This document shows positions 44,935 through 53,902 of a stretch of 64,000 nt of DNA, in pieces. The notes below the pieces were generated by a model. That model was given only the letters and a program-made list of their open reading frames with translations. It was not told the origin of the DNA and did no database searches. A program made the translations under genes and the position numbers. Position 1 is the stretch's first letter; each line of letters starts with the position of its first letter. Source of the stretch: UBA10364 sp049611965 (GTDB lineage Bacteria > Bacteroidota > Bacteroidia > Flavobacteriales > Schleiferiaceae); NCBI GenBank assembly GCA_049611965.1, contig JBMZBC010000002.1:45001-109000 (forward strand), given 5' to 3'.

Positions 44935-45910
44935 TAGAGGCGAGAATACCAATGCTCAATACAAGGTGGACCGGTTGCATCGCTTTTGGAAGTCCTAAGA
45001 AATAGAGCGCCACTCCAATGGTCCATTCTAAACCTACCGCAAACAAAAGCGCGTTGAAACCTGGAATCTCAACTCCCTTGGCCCGTCTCAAATAGAACAA
45101 TGCGCTGGTCAGGAGAATTACAATCCAAGCAAAAGAACGGTGGATTCTTGGCATAGCCTGTTCAATACTCGGTATGATTTCAAGACGTTCTACAATGCCG
45201 TGATCCACGGCCGCATCCACCAACTCTCTCGTCTGGGTACCGAGAAAAATCTGAATTACTACGGCCACCAATAAAGCAATTAGCACCCTAAGAATGGATT
45301 TAGGAAGAACCTGGGAGCTATTATCGTTTCTAGCACGAATAGCCAGCAGTAAAAGTACAATTGCTACGGATCCCATCATGTGAATCGTTATCTGGTTTGG
45401 GACCAAATTTCCATCCACCACAAGTTTTCCCAACCACGCTTCAAATCCAAGTAAAAACAGCACACCAAAAGAAAGTACCGCATTCCAAAGGTTCTTGCGC
45501 ACCTGAACGAATGCAAGAAGAGTCATTAGAAGTATAGGAAGTCCTGACAATGCACCAATGAGTCGATTAATAAACTCAATCCAAGTATGCACTGGGTTAA
45601 ATATGGTGTATTCGTGACGGTCAAACAGTGTCCAATTCTCTTGGTTAAAAACCGCACCAGTAACAAGGTTCGATTTGGCTACCCAAAAGCGTTCCTCGAG
45701 AAGTATCATTTGCCCCTCTTCAAAGGTTTTACCCTCTCGCCAAGTCAATGTCTCCACATCGGTAGGAGGAATATTGTACCCAAAACATTGCGGCCAGTCC
45801 GGGCATCCCATCCCAGAACCCGTAGCTCTAACTACCGATCCGGCTAAGATGACTAAGAATATAAATACCAGCGAAACTGTCGCAAGCTTCTTGATAAGTG
45901 GACTGACCAT
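44897..45910 (-). CDS. ctaA: Heme A synthase CtaA/COX15
   Basis: Oxidises the methyl group of heme O to make heme A for cytochrome oxidase. 337 residues with about eight membrane helices, the N-terminal GSVVRATGSGMGCPDWPQCFG and paired helices with conserved His (HTWIEFINRLIG, ITIHMMGS, RIHRSFAW, PVHLVLSI). The extracytoplasmic loop between helices 1 and 2 is long, as in Bacteroidetes forms. The HMA lipoprotein gene is 5 bases upstream on the same strand, so the two are likely co-transcribed. Confidence 0.92.
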   Translation of the reverse strand: MVSPLIKKLATVSLVFIFLVILAGSVVRATGSGMGCPDWPQCFGYNIPPTDVETLTWREGKTFEEGQMILLEERFWVAKSNLVTGAVFNQENWTLFDRHEYTIFNPVHTWIEFINRLIGALSGLPILLMTLLAFVQVRKNLWNAVLSFGVLFLLGFEAWLGKLVVDGNLVPNQITIHMMGSVAIVLLLLAIRARNDNSSQVLPKSILRVLIALLVAVVIQIFLGTQTRELVDAAVDHGIVERLEIIPSIEQAMPRIHRSFAWIVILLTSALFYLRRAKGVEIPGFNALLFAVGLEWTIGVALYFLGLPKAMQPVHLVLSIGILASISYPLFLALRRS

Positions 45911-45915
45911 ATCTT

Positions 45916-46260
45916 TTATTTCAAAGTAGCCGAATACAAATCTCCACCACCAACAGCAGCTACACGCGCTGTTATTTCAGATGGGTTCACTAAGGTTGAA
46001 TCGTAAGAAACAATAGCGGTACTATCCGCAAAAGTGATCTCGAAATTGACAATACCAGCACTCTTTCCAAGCTTGCTTTCAATAAGGCCCTTGCAACCCA
46101 TTTCACAGGTCATTCCAGAAATAAATAAGGATGCCTCAGCATTAGCTGTTGCTTCTGCCATGGGTTCAATAGCCGTTGCCGGAATAGTCAGCGACTCTGG
46201 TTCAGGAGATGAACAAGATGCTAGGACCAATGTTGCTGCAAGTAGTACAGTGTATTTCAT
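45916..46260 (-). CDS. Lipoprotein with heavy-metal-associated domain, CxxxC variant
   Basis: 114 residues: lipoprotein signal with Cys16 in VLASC, a short Ala/Glu/Pro linker, then an HMA ferredoxin-like domain. The metal-binding motif is GMTCEMGCKG, with three residues between Cys52 and Cys56 instead of the usual two. It probably binds copper or another soft metal at the periplasmic face. ATG 46260 is preferred over a GTG one codon upstream. Pairing with ctaA suggests a link to cytochrome oxidase assembly; this is inference. Confidence 0.82.
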   Translation of the reverse strand: MKYTVLLAATLVLASCSSPEPESLTIPATAIEPMAEATANAEASLFISGMTCEMGCKGLIESKLGKSAGIVNFEITFADSTAIVSYDSTLVNPSEITARVAAVGGGDLYSATLK

Positions 46261-46275
46261 CACTCTATTTTTTTA

Positions 46276-46283
46276 CAAAATTA
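46276..46283 (-). promoter_or_regulatory. -7 box for the HMA lipoprotein-ctaA pair
   Basis: TAATTTTG on the minus strand, a perfect TAnnTTTG, 15 bases before ATG 46260. Confidence 0.55.
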
Positions 46284-46329
46284 AGGGCGGTCAGGAAAAG
46301 GACTGTGCTTTTTGTTACAAATTTGCCGA

Positions 46330-47229
46330 ATGAGCACTACAAAAGAAAACAACCCCTTACTGCCTTGGTTCATTTTCATTGGACTTGCCTTAATCTGGGG
46401 CTCATCCTTCATCCTCATGAAACGAGGTCTCGAAAGCTTCACCTACACTCAAGTAGGTACGCTCCGAGTAAGCATTGCCGCTCTTTTTATGACGGCCATA
46501 GGGTTCAGACACTTTCGATTTTTTCAAAGAAAAGATCTCGTCCCATTACTCATCGTAGGGTTTTTAGGCAATGCCATTCCCTATGTTTTGTTTCCTTTAG
46601 CCGTAAACCACCTTGACAGTGGCGTAGTAGGGATTATTAATTCCCTAGTCCCACTTTTTACGGTTCTAATTGGCGGTTGGTTCTTTGGTCAAAAAGCCGG
46701 TAAAACCGGATGGCAAGGTGTTGCAGTCGGACTAATAGGTGCCGCATTATTGATCCTTCCAATGAACAGTATACTCCAAGGCGCTTTCGAAATGGAGGGC
46801 GAACTGGCTTACGGTTTATTTGGGGTCCTTGCCACAATGATGTATGGGACTTCAGTGAATACCTTGAAAATGCAATTACCGCACTTAAAAGCACTAACGG
46901 TAACCACCCTTAGCTTAGCGAGCGCTGCCCCTTTCACCATAGCCTACAGTTTAAGTTCCGGCGTTTTCGAAGTTTTTAGTACCGATTCAAATGCATGGCA
47001 GAATTTCGGCTACATCTGCATCCTTGGAATCCTTGGAAGTGGCATTGCAGTAATGATGTTCAATAAGCTCATCCAGATGACCAGCGCACTGTTCAGTTCA
47101 TCCGTGACGTATGCCATTCCTGTGGTTGCCGTTTTATGGGGCGTTTGGGACGGTGAGCAAATTCTCTGGAACCACCTTGTAGGATTGCTCGTGATCATCA
47201 CAGGTATCTACCTCATCAACAAAAAATAA
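46330..47229 (+). CDS. EamA/DMT-family transporter
   Basis: 299 residues, ten predicted helices in two EamA repeats (GLALIWGSSFILMKRGLESF at the start; MMYGTSVNTLKMQLPHLKALT at the start of the second). The family exports metabolites such as amino acids; the substrate here is unknown. ATG 46330 gives a normal N terminus. CAAATTTG (46318-46325) just upstream is a 7-of-8 match to the -7 element but would leave almost no leader. Confidence 0.9.
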   Translation: MSTTKENNPLLPWFIFIGLALIWGSSFILMKRGLESFTYTQVGTLRVSIAALFMTAIGFRHFRFFQRKDLVPLLIVGFLGNAIPYVLFPLAVNHLDSGVVGIINSLVPLFTVLIGGWFFGQKAGKTGWQGVAVGLIGAALLILPMNSILQGAFEMEGELAYGLFGVLATMMYGTSVNTLKMQLPHLKALTVTTLSLASAAPFTIAYSLSSGVFEVFSTDSNAWQNFGYICILGILGSGIAVMMFNKLIQMTSALFSSSVTYAIPVVAVLWGVWDGEQILWNHLVGLLVIITGIYLINKK

Positions 47230-47264
47230 AATCCCCCACAGCAACGCCGTGAGGGATTATTTAT
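47229..47264 (+). terminator. Probable terminator after the DMT transporter gene
   Basis: AATCCC pairs with GGGATT (47230-47235 with 47253-47258) and CAC with GTG inside, with one mismatch; a short T-rich tail follows. Imperfect. Confidence 0.5.
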
Positions 47265-47281
47265 TCAAAGTAAAGACTGTG

Positions 47282-49345
47282 CTATTTGAACAGTTTTGAT
47301 TTTACATCTTCATTGAATTCAATCGAATCAACTACGATTGTAAACTGCTGTTGACCAGCACTTTGTTTGGTCACCTTAGGCATTTTCACACCGCCGAACT
47401 CAGCCCATTCTTCAATGGTCGTAGTTACAGCCATATCACCTTGTGGGGTCTCCGTAGTTTCTGTGCTCTTGTAGAACAAACCGGTAGCAACGTCGAAGTA
47501 CATGGTCTTATCGCCTTCAGAAACTTGATAAACCGCTTTTCCATCCATCAATGTTTGACCGTCGAACGTGAACGATTCCAAATCTTCCATCCAGGCCAAT
47601 TCATCGACAACATAAGCAGCTTGTTCCTTTAATTCTTCGAGCTCCTCACCTTCTAAATCTTTATTGCCTTGCATACCACTTTGCTTACCTACGCCATCCA
47701 CGTAAGTCATTTTCATTACGGTCATGCCTTGCATGCTCTGCTCCATCATGAACTTGCCAGGAGTCATCTTCGCAGTACGCATTTTGATCTTGCCCGGCAT
47801 ACCTGGGATTTCAAGGTGTGCTTTCATGTCGATTGCGCTCAATGCTTTTAGCGCTTCAACACCGCCCATAGCTTCATAATAGTTGCCAAAAACTGTCTCT
47901 AGGGTTACACCTTCCGGCATAAACAAGAATGTTGGCGCATCAGTAGTTTGGCCTTCTGCATCATAGTATTCAACCGTGCCGAAGGCAGCCAGTCCTGCAG
48001 CTACATCTTGAGCCTTTCCAACTACAGAGATGGTAAGGTTCTCGGTACGCATGTACTCTTTAGACACGCGCATCACGTCCTCGGCAGTTACCGCCTCAAG
48101 ACGCGCGAGGTAATTGTTGTAGTAATCTGAAGGCAAACCGTAGCGTGCAATATTCAGTGCAAAGTTTGCAGCACTCGATGTGCTCTCAAGAGAACGGCCA
48201 AAAGCGCCGCTCAAGGAAGCTTTTGCGGCGATGAGATCTTCATCACTTACCTCTTCCGTGCGCATTCTTCCGATCTCGTACAGGAATTCAACGATGGCTG
48301 AATCTGTTACTTCATTACGCACCTTGGCAGATGCACCGAATGTTGAATTTAATTGATCAACGCCGAAGCTTGAGTATGCACCATACGTGAATGCCTTATC
48401 CTCGCGGAGGTTAGTGAACAATCGGCCCGACATACCGCCACCGAGAATCTGATTCGCAACGCGCAATGGCTCGATATCAGGGTGTCCTTGAGGAAGGTCG
48501 ATGACGTTACCCAACCATACTACAGATTGTACCGCGGATGGCTTATCCACCATAACAATACGTCCTGCTGCAGGTACTGCCGTTTTCTCATAGTCGTGCG
48601 ACGGCACCTCAGCAGCCTTCCAGCCCTTCAATGCTTTACTCAACTTCTTCTTAGCATCCTTTGTAGTGATATCACCAATAACCACCATGTAGGCGATGTT
48701 TGGACGGAAGTACGTTGAGAAGTAATTCTTACAATCTTCCAGCGTTACCGCTTCAACAGTTGCCTCTGTCATCACTTCACCATAAGGGTGCTCTAAACCA
48801 TAAAGAGTAGCACCGCGAAGGTTGCCAGAAATTGCATCTGGATCGTCGGCGTTTGCCTTCAATCCTGAAGTCATCTGTGATTTCAGTTTGTCAAACTCTT
48901 CAGCCGGGAAGCTTGGATTCAACAATACATCAGCCATGATTTCAATAAGGTTATCCGTGTACTTACTCAAACCGCCAACATTCATTGAAGAAGCTGAAGT
49001 TGAGAATCTAGCACCCATAAAATCTACCTCCTCGTCGAGCTCGGCCTTTGTTCTGTTTGCTGTACCTGCACCTAAAAGGTCGCCGGCAATACTTACATAA
49101 CCTGCTTTATCTCCTTCCACGATAGGATCGCGGTCGAGAATCAAGGACATAGAAATACGTGGCAATTTGTGGTCTTCAACCACGAATACTTTCAATCCAT
49201 TCTTCAGTTCAAAGCTTTCGTACGAAGCAATGGTTGGAACACGAGCAGGACCTGGAGTAGGTGCGCTCGAGCGATCAATGGTAGTCTGGGCCGTCAAAGT
49301 GAAGGCCGCTACTACTGCTATAAGGGAATAAATGTACTTTTTCAT
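47282..49345 (-). CDS. M16 peptidase-like protein lacking the zinc site, with C-terminal extension
   Basis: 687 residues with a signal peptide. The M16 two-domain fold is evident (FELKNGLKVFVVEDHKLPR; GGGMSGRLFTNLREDKAFTYG), but the HxxEH zinc motif is replaced by DLLGAGT, so it should be the non-catalytic partner. About 220 residues at the C terminus (after FLFMPEGVTLE) form an extra domain resembling an outer membrane lipoprotein-sorting-like beta region. It lies 8 bases after the active M16 gene; such pairs form heterodimers in the periplasm. Confidence 0.9.
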   Translation of the reverse strand: MKKYIYSLIAVVAAFTLTAQTTIDRSSAPTPGPARVPTIASYESFELKNGLKVFVVEDHKLPRISMSLILDRDPIVEGDKAGYVSIAGDLLGAGTANRTKAELDEEVDFMGARFSTSASSMNVGGLSKYTDNLIEIMADVLLNPSFPAEEFDKLKSQMTSGLKANADDPDAISGNLRGATLYGLEHPYGEVMTEATVEAVTLEDCKNYFSTYFRPNIAYMVVIGDITTKDAKKKLSKALKGWKAAEVPSHDYEKTAVPAAGRIVMVDKPSAVQSVVWLGNVIDLPQGHPDIEPLRVANQILGGGMSGRLFTNLREDKAFTYGAYSSFGVDQLNSTFGASAKVRNEVTDSAIVEFLYEIGRMRTEEVSDEDLIAAKASLSGAFGRSLESTSSAANFALNIARYGLPSDYYNNYLARLEAVTAEDVMRVSKEYMRTENLTISVVGKAQDVAAGLAAFGTVEYYDAEGQTTDAPTFLFMPEGVTLETVFGNYYEAMGGVEALKALSAIDMKAHLEIPGMPGKIKMRTAKMTPGKFMMEQSMQGMTVMKMTYVDGVGKQSGMQGNKDLEGEELEELKEQAAYVVDELAWMEDLESFTFDGQTLMDGKAVYQVSEGDKTMYFDVATGLFYKSTETTETPQGDMAVTTTIEEWAEFGGVKMPKVTKQSAGQQQFTIVVDSIEFNEDVKSKLFK

Positions 49346-49353
49346 CTTAGGTC

Positions 49354-50673
49354 TTATTCAGCTGGTTCTTCACTCTTTGGTAGATAGCGCAATACCACTC
49401 GGTTGTCCTTAACAAGGTACTTTTGAGCAACGCGCTGGATATCTTCACGCGTCACACTGCGGTAACGCTCAATCTCAGTATTGATGTAATTCGCATCACC
49501 GTAGTAGGTGTGGTAATCTGCCAACGATTCCGCGATACCTGCCATCTTCGAGTTGCTTTGGATAAAGTTGCTCTCCATCTGGTTTTGAATCTTCTGGAAT
49601 TCACGCTCCGAAATCAATTCACTTTGAAGTTTGGAAATCTCCTCTTCCAATGCAGGAACCATATCATCGATAGTCTTTCCAGCGTTTGCCAATGAGAAGG
49701 TGATGAATGCACCGCCCTGCTCCAAAGAGAATGGGAATGCAAATACCTGCAATGCTGTTTGGTCTTGGTCTACTAGACGCTTGTACATACGTGAAGAAGG
49801 ACCTCCACTTAGTACTGAGCTCGCCATCTGAAGCGCATAAGCATCATCCGAAGTCTGCGGAGGCATGCGGTAGCCCATCATGATTGCCGGCAACTGGATG
49901 TTGTCGTAAATCGTAGCAGTCTTTTCGCCACCGAGAGCTGGCTCTTGAACGGTTGGCTGAACCACATCAGCACCTCTAGGGATATCCCCGAAGTACGCTG
50001 CAATGAGTTCTTTCGTTTTTTCAACGTCAATATCCCCAGCAATACTTAATGTCGCATTGTTTGGAACGTAGAATTTCTTGTAGAAGGCCATGAACTCGTC
50101 CAATTGGGCCGCATTCAGGTGGTCCATAGAACCAATAGGCACCCAGTTGTAAGGATGTTCTGTGTACAAGCGCTTCATCATGTTCTCCAACCAAGAACCG
50201 TACGGCTGGTTATCTACACGCTGACGCTTTTCTTCTTTTACAACCTCACGCTGTGTTTCTACCCCAATGTTCTGGATGTTGGCATGAAGCATTCTTTCGC
50301 TTTCAAGCCACAAACCCAATTCCATTTGGTTCGACGGCAACAATTCAAAGTAGAACGTTCGGTCTTGAGAGGTGTTGGCATTCAATGCGCCACCTGCGTT
50401 AGTTACATAGCTGTCAAATTCACCGCGCTTGATGTTTTCACTCCCCTCGAACAACAAGTGCTCAAAGAAGTGTGCAAAACCCGTACGCTCTGGGTCTTCG
50501 TTTTTACTACCCACGTGGTAAAGGACCGTCACAGCAGCGATAGGAGTGCTGTGGTCTTCATGAAGAATTACGTGTAGACCATTGTCTAGATCGTATTCTT
50601 CAAAGTCAATTTTGTTTTGGGCGCTCAATGCAGTCGAAACTGCCAGTGCACCCAAGATCATGAAGTTTTTCAT
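49354..50673 (-). CDS. M16 zinc metallopeptidase (active subunit)
   Basis: 439 residues: signal peptide (ending TALSAQ), zinc motif HFFEH (68-72) with the downstream Glu in VVKEEKRQR, and the second M16 domain with GGPSSRMYKRLV. It probably degrades peptides in the periplasm. ATG 50673 begins the signal peptide and lies 24 bases after a perfect -7 box. First gene of the pair. Confidence 0.93.
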   Translation of the reverse strand: MKNFMILGALAVSTALSAQNKIDFEEYDLDNGLHVILHEDHSTPIAAVTVLYHVGSKNEDPERTGFAHFFEHLLFEGSENIKRGEFDSYVTNAGGALNANTSQDRTFYFELLPSNQMELGLWLESERMLHANIQNIGVETQREVVKEEKRQRVDNQPYGSWLENMMKRLYTEHPYNWVPIGSMDHLNAAQLDEFMAFYKKFYVPNNATLSIAGDIDVEKTKELIAAYFGDIPRGADVVQPTVQEPALGGEKTATIYDNIQLPAIMMGYRMPPQTSDDAYALQMASSVLSGGPSSRMYKRLVDQDQTALQVFAFPFSLEQGGAFITFSLANAGKTIDDMVPALEEEISKLQSELISEREFQKIQNQMESNFIQSNSKMAGIAESLADYHTYYGDANYINTEIERYRSVTREDIQRVAQKYLVKDNRVVLRYLPKSEEPAE

Positions 50674-50697
50674 TAATGATATATTTGGATGGTGGCC

Positions 50698-50705
50698 CAA
50701 ATATA
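50698..50705 (-). promoter_or_regulatory. -7 box for the M16 peptidase pair
   Basis: TATATTTG on the minus strand, a perfect TAnnTTTG. Confidence 0.55.
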
Positions 50706-50771
50706 AGGGCACGACCTTCGGCAGCCTCAAAATAGGCCCTGAAGTTTTTGCAATCTTCCCTCTTTTAACGC

Positions 50772-50801
50772 TTTGTTATTAAATGAGTTGTTTTATATTT
50801 G
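50772..50801 (+). promoter_or_regulatory. rplU promoter with both Bacteroidetes elements
   Basis: TTTG (50772-50775), 18 bases, then TATATTTG (50794-50801). This is the best full match to the Bacteroidetes consensus in the window, as expected for a ribosomal operon. Confidence 0.7.
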
Positions 50802-50822
50802 CAGCCCTTAAAAACAAGTATA

Positions 50823-51311
50823 ATGTACGCAATTGTAGAGATAGCAGGGCTTCAATACAAAGTTGAGAAAGACCAACGCTTGTACGTAAACCGCTTGAAT
50901 GTTGAGGCAGGGAAGAAAGTTAAATTCGACCGTGTACTTCTCATTGAAGATAAAGGTGATGTAAAAGTTGGCGCCCCAGTTATAGACGGAGCTAAAGTAG
51001 ATGCTACCGTAAACGGCGAAGTGAAAGGCGATAAAGTTCTTGTATTCAAGAAGAAGCGTCGTAAAGGTTACCAGAAGATGAACGGTCACCGTCAAATCTT
51101 CACTTCAATCACTATTAATAAAATCACTGCGAAAGCTCCAGCGAAAAAAGCTGCAGCAAAAGCAACTGAAGAAAAGGAAGCAGCTCCTAAGGCAGCGGCT
51201 AAAAAGCCAGCAGCTAAGAAGGCAACTACTGCTAAGAAGCCAGCAGCTAAGAAGCCAGCAGCCAAAAAGGCAGCTCCTAAGAAAACAGCAGCTAAAAAAG
51301 CAGAAAAATAA
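50823..51311 (+). CDS. rplU: 50S ribosomal protein L21 with long Lys/Ala-rich C-terminal tail
   Basis: Residues 1-102 are a standard L21 (YAIVEIAGLQYKVEKDQ; FKKKRRKGYQKMNGHRQ near the end). Residues 103-162 form a low-complexity tail of KKPAAKK-type repeats, like histone H1 or alveolate-style basic tails, with a short acidic interruption (ATEEKEAAP). L21 is normally about 103 residues. ATG 50823 fits the family start. rpmA follows after 7 bases. Confidence 0.95.
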   Translation: MYAIVEIAGLQYKVEKDQRLYVNRLNVEAGKKVKFDRVLLIEDKGDVKVGAPVIDGAKVDATVNGEVKGDKVLVFKKKRRKGYQKMNGHRQIFTSITINKITAKAPAKKAAAKATEEKEAAPKAAAKKPAAKKATTAKKPAAKKPAAKKAAPKKTAAKKAEK

Positions 51312-51318
51312 TTAAGAT

Positions 51319-51576
51319 ATGGCTCACAAGAAAGGTGTCGGTAGTTCGAAAAACGGACGCGAATCAGCAAGTAAACGATTGGGTATCAAAATCTTTGGTG
51401 GCCAAGACGCAATCGCAGGAAATATCATCGTACGTCAGCGTGGTACAAAACACAATGCTGGTGAGAATGTAGGTGTTGGTAAAGACCACACATTGTTCGC
51501 ACTAGTTGACGGTAAAGTGGAATTCCGCAAGAAAAAAGACAACAAGAGCTACGTTAGCGTTATCCCTAACGCTTAA
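51319..51576 (+). CDS. rpmA: 50S ribosomal protein L27
   Basis: 85 residues starting M-A-H-K-K-G-V-G-S-S-K-N-G-R, with the conserved N-terminal tail reaching the peptidyl-transferase centre, and RQRGTKHNAGENVGVGKDHT. No N-terminal cleavage extension of the Firmicutes type. Second gene of the rplU-rpmA unit, ended by a terminator. Confidence 0.98.
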   Translation: MAHKKGVGSSKNGRESASKRLGIKIFGGQDAIAGNIIVRQRGTKHNAGENVGVGKDHTLFALVDGKVEFRKKKDNKSYVSVIPNA

Positions 51577-51599
51577 TAGCAACTTCGTTTAGACTCAAG

Positions 51600-51634
51600 A
51601 AAAGAGCTGTGCCATTGGTACGGCTCTTTTTTAT
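51600..51634 (+). terminator. Intrinsic terminator after rpmA
   Basis: AAAAGAGC pairs with GCTCTTTT and the inner GTGCC with GGTAC, leaving an ATT loop, followed by six T. Confidence 0.85.
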
Positions 51635-52710
51635 TTCCAGGCCTTCCGTAAAAAGGTTCCGAAATCATTCAAAGTATGATCCAAAGAACGGTAAGAATGA
51701 ACTGCACCTCCGCTACTGCCGTCGTATTTGACCTTGGAGAAAAGCATAATGCGCATCTGAGGAGTGAAAAATCTTCCGACTACGGGAATGTGTCTTAGGA
51801 AGCCCAAGAAGCGCATTCGTTCAAGCCAAGGATTGGCATTTAGACGCTTGATGTTTTTTCTGGCACCTATAGCAGTGCTCATGCCATCGACAAGCTCGTA
51901 AAAAGCCACATTTTGAGCGACTGCTACCAAAGGGCCTTCAACTTTTTGAGTATGCGCCTTAACGACCATGGAAGCAACATCGCGAACGTCTACTACTCCG
52001 GTTGACCCGTCGGTGGTTAAGGGCAGTTTTCCGTCAAGAATGCGCGCCCACAATTCCTGCGGGGCATTGTCCTTAGGTCCCATCCCGAGAATTACACCTG
52101 GACGGACAATAGAAATTGAAAGACCTGCCGCTTGAGCAGCCCAAACCCTGAGTTCACTTGCGATTTTCCCCAAAGCATAGTTGGAAAGGAACGCATCTGA
52201 CCGATTCGGATGAAAGTGTTCAGGACCAATGACCTCCTCTTCGCCCAAGGAAGCTGTTCCGCCCATAACGGCGATAGAACTGATATGAGTAAAGTGTTTC
52301 ACTCCTAGCATTTCAGCCAGCATGAGCATCTCATCGGTGAGCTGTTCGTTAGAAGTTCCTTTTGAGGCAGATGGACTTATGTTAATCGTAGCTGCCGCAT
52401 GAATAATAGCTTTCGGCTGTGGAAGTTTTGCTTTGGCGCAATACTCGTTGATAACGTTTTTAGTGTGGTGGGCATCAGAGAGATCACAATGCAGCCAATT
52501 CACATTTGAAGCCATTGCAAGAGCACCGCGCTCCAACTCCAAAAAATCTTCCACCATATGAACCTGAGTCATAGAAGAAGACGCTCTTCGCGCGCACAAG
52601 ATGGATCCTTCAAACCCTTCTGTAGACAATCGACCAAGAAGCTCTGCAAGGACGAAAGCTCCTAATTGACCAGTTGCGCCTGTAATAAACAAAGTGTCTG
52701 TGGAATCCAT
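51631..52710 (-). CDS. NAD(P)-dependent SDR / epimerase-type oxidoreductase
   Basis: 359 residues of the extended SDR class. Rossmann motif TGATGQLG (10-17), DLSDAHH after the second strand, the catalytic YxxxK in NYALGKIASE preceded by HISSIAVMGG, and a substrate domain with RPGVILGMGP. It resembles male-sterility/thioester-reductase-like or sterol-type SDRs; the substrate cannot be assigned. ATG 52710 gives the standard N terminus close to the glycine motif. Confidence 0.85.
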   Translation of the reverse strand: MDSTDTLFITGATGQLGAFVLAELLGRLSTEGFEGSILCARRASSSMTQVHMVEDFLELERGALAMASNVNWLHCDLSDAHHTKNVINEYCAKAKLPQPKAIIHAAATINISPSASKGTSNEQLTDEMLMLAEMLGVKHFTHISSIAVMGGTASLGEEEVIGPEHFHPNRSDAFLSNYALGKIASELRVWAAQAAGLSISIVRPGVILGMGPKDNAPQELWARILDGKLPLTTDGSTGVVDVRDVASMVVKAHTQKVEGPLVAVAQNVAFYELVDGMSTAIGARKNIKRLNANPWLERMRFLGFLRHIPVVGRFFTPQMRIMLFSKVKYDGSSGGAVHSYRSLDHTLNDFGTFLRKAWK

Positions 52711-52744
52711 TGGCAATCTACGCTGTCGTGAAAGTAGTGGTTAT

Positions 52745-52752
52745 TACTTTTG
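52745..52752 (+). promoter_or_regulatory. -7 box for the mrp operon
   Basis: TACTTTTG, a perfect TAnnTTTG, 18 bases before the mrp ATG. Confidence 0.6.
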
Positions 52753-52770
52753 CAATAGAATTCTTTACGC

Positions 52771-53895
52771 ATGAAAAAATCAGATATCCTCAAGGCACTC
52801 GAAAAAGTGGGTACGACTAAAGCGGAAAACATAGTCGCCGCTGAGTTGGTACGCAATATTCAAGTTTTTGGTGACGAGGTGATTGTAGACGCCGAGAGCA
52901 TCAGCCCTACCCTTCAGGCGAAAAAGAAGCTTGAAGTAGATATTATGAAAGCCATCCATGACGAGGTAAATGTCAAAGCTAAGGTGGTCGTGAATATTAC
53001 AGTAAGCGAAAAAGCCAAAGAAGAAGCGAATAATGTCATCAAAGGAGCGCCTATTCCAGGAGTTCAGAACATCATAGCTATTGCATCCGGCAAAGGGGGC
53101 GTTGGCAAAAGCACCGTTACTGCAAATTTGGCCATTGCATTGAAAAAGATGGGATTCAAAGTCGGGTTGATTGATGCTGATATCTATGGCCCTTCAGCAC
53201 CGTTGATGTTTGACATTCAGCATGCCAAGCCTATAACCGTCAATGTCGATGGCAAAAACAAGATGGGACCTGTGGACGGCTATGGTGTAAAAATCATGTC
53301 TATCGGGTTCTTTGCCAACATGGATCAGGCCGTAGTTTGGCGTGGCGCCATGGCAACGAAGGCGTTGACGCAGATGATTCACGATACACACTGGGGTGAA
53401 CTCGACTTTTTGTTGATTGATTTGCCACCGGGCACTGGTGATATACATCTTAGTATGGTTCAAAATGTTCCTGTTACGGGCGCGGCCATCGTGAGCACAC
53501 CGCAAAAGGTGGCCTTGGCAGATTGCCGAAAAGGGGTAGCGATGTTCCAGATGGATCAAATCAACGTTCCAGTATTGGGGATCTTAGAAAACATGAGCTA
53601 TTTCACACCGCCTGAACTACCGGAGAACAAATACTATTTATTCGGTAAAGAAGGGGCAAGAAACATGGCGAAGTCATTGGATGTGCCTTTCTTAGGTGAA
53701 TTACCATTAATCCAAAGCATTCGTGAAGCAGGTGATGTAGGTCGTCCTGCCGCACTTCAAGAGGGAACAAATATTCCGTTGGCTTTTGAGGAAATCGCTC
53801 GTAATATTGTAAGCGAAGTTGCTAAGCGCAACGAAAACCTACCGCCAACCGAGATTGTCCGGATTACAACAATGGCCGGATGCTCGACAAAATGA
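52771..53895 (+). CDS. apbC: Mrp/ApbC-family iron-sulfur cluster carrier ATPase
   Basis: 374 residues: N-terminal MIP18/DUF59 domain, then a deviant Walker A loop SGKGGVGKST (106-115), DADIYGPS and DLPPGTGDIH. It delivers Fe-S clusters in the cytosol. The C-terminal CxxC found in many ApbC/NBP35 proteins is not present: NMSYFTPPELPENKYY replaces it, and a single Cys remains near the end (MAGCSTK). The Nfu-like gene follows after 7 bases, reinforcing the Fe-S role. Confidence 0.93.
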   Translation: MKKSDILKALEKVGTTKAENIVAAELVRNIQVFGDEVIVDAESISPTLQAKKKLEVDIMKAIHDEVNVKAKVVVNITVSEKAKEEANNVIKGAPIPGVQNIIAIASGKGGVGKSTVTANLAIALKKMGFKVGLIDADIYGPSAPLMFDIQHAKPITVNVDGKNKMGPVDGYGVKIMSIGFFANMDQAVVWRGAMATKALTQMIHDTHWGELDFLLIDLPPGTGDIHLSMVQNVPVTGAAIVSTPQKVALADCRKGVAMFQMDQINVPVLGILENMSYFTPPELPENKYYLFGKEGARNMAKSLDVPFLGELPLIQSIREAGDVGRPAALQEGTNIPLAFEEIARNIVSEVAKRNENLPPTEIVRITTMAGCSTK

Positions 53896-53902
53896 TAGAA
53901 AA

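Noticed and set aside
51180..51300. Repeated units resembling a CRISPR array or minisatellite
   Set aside because: They are in-frame Lys/Ala/Pro codons of the L21 tail with no regular spacers.
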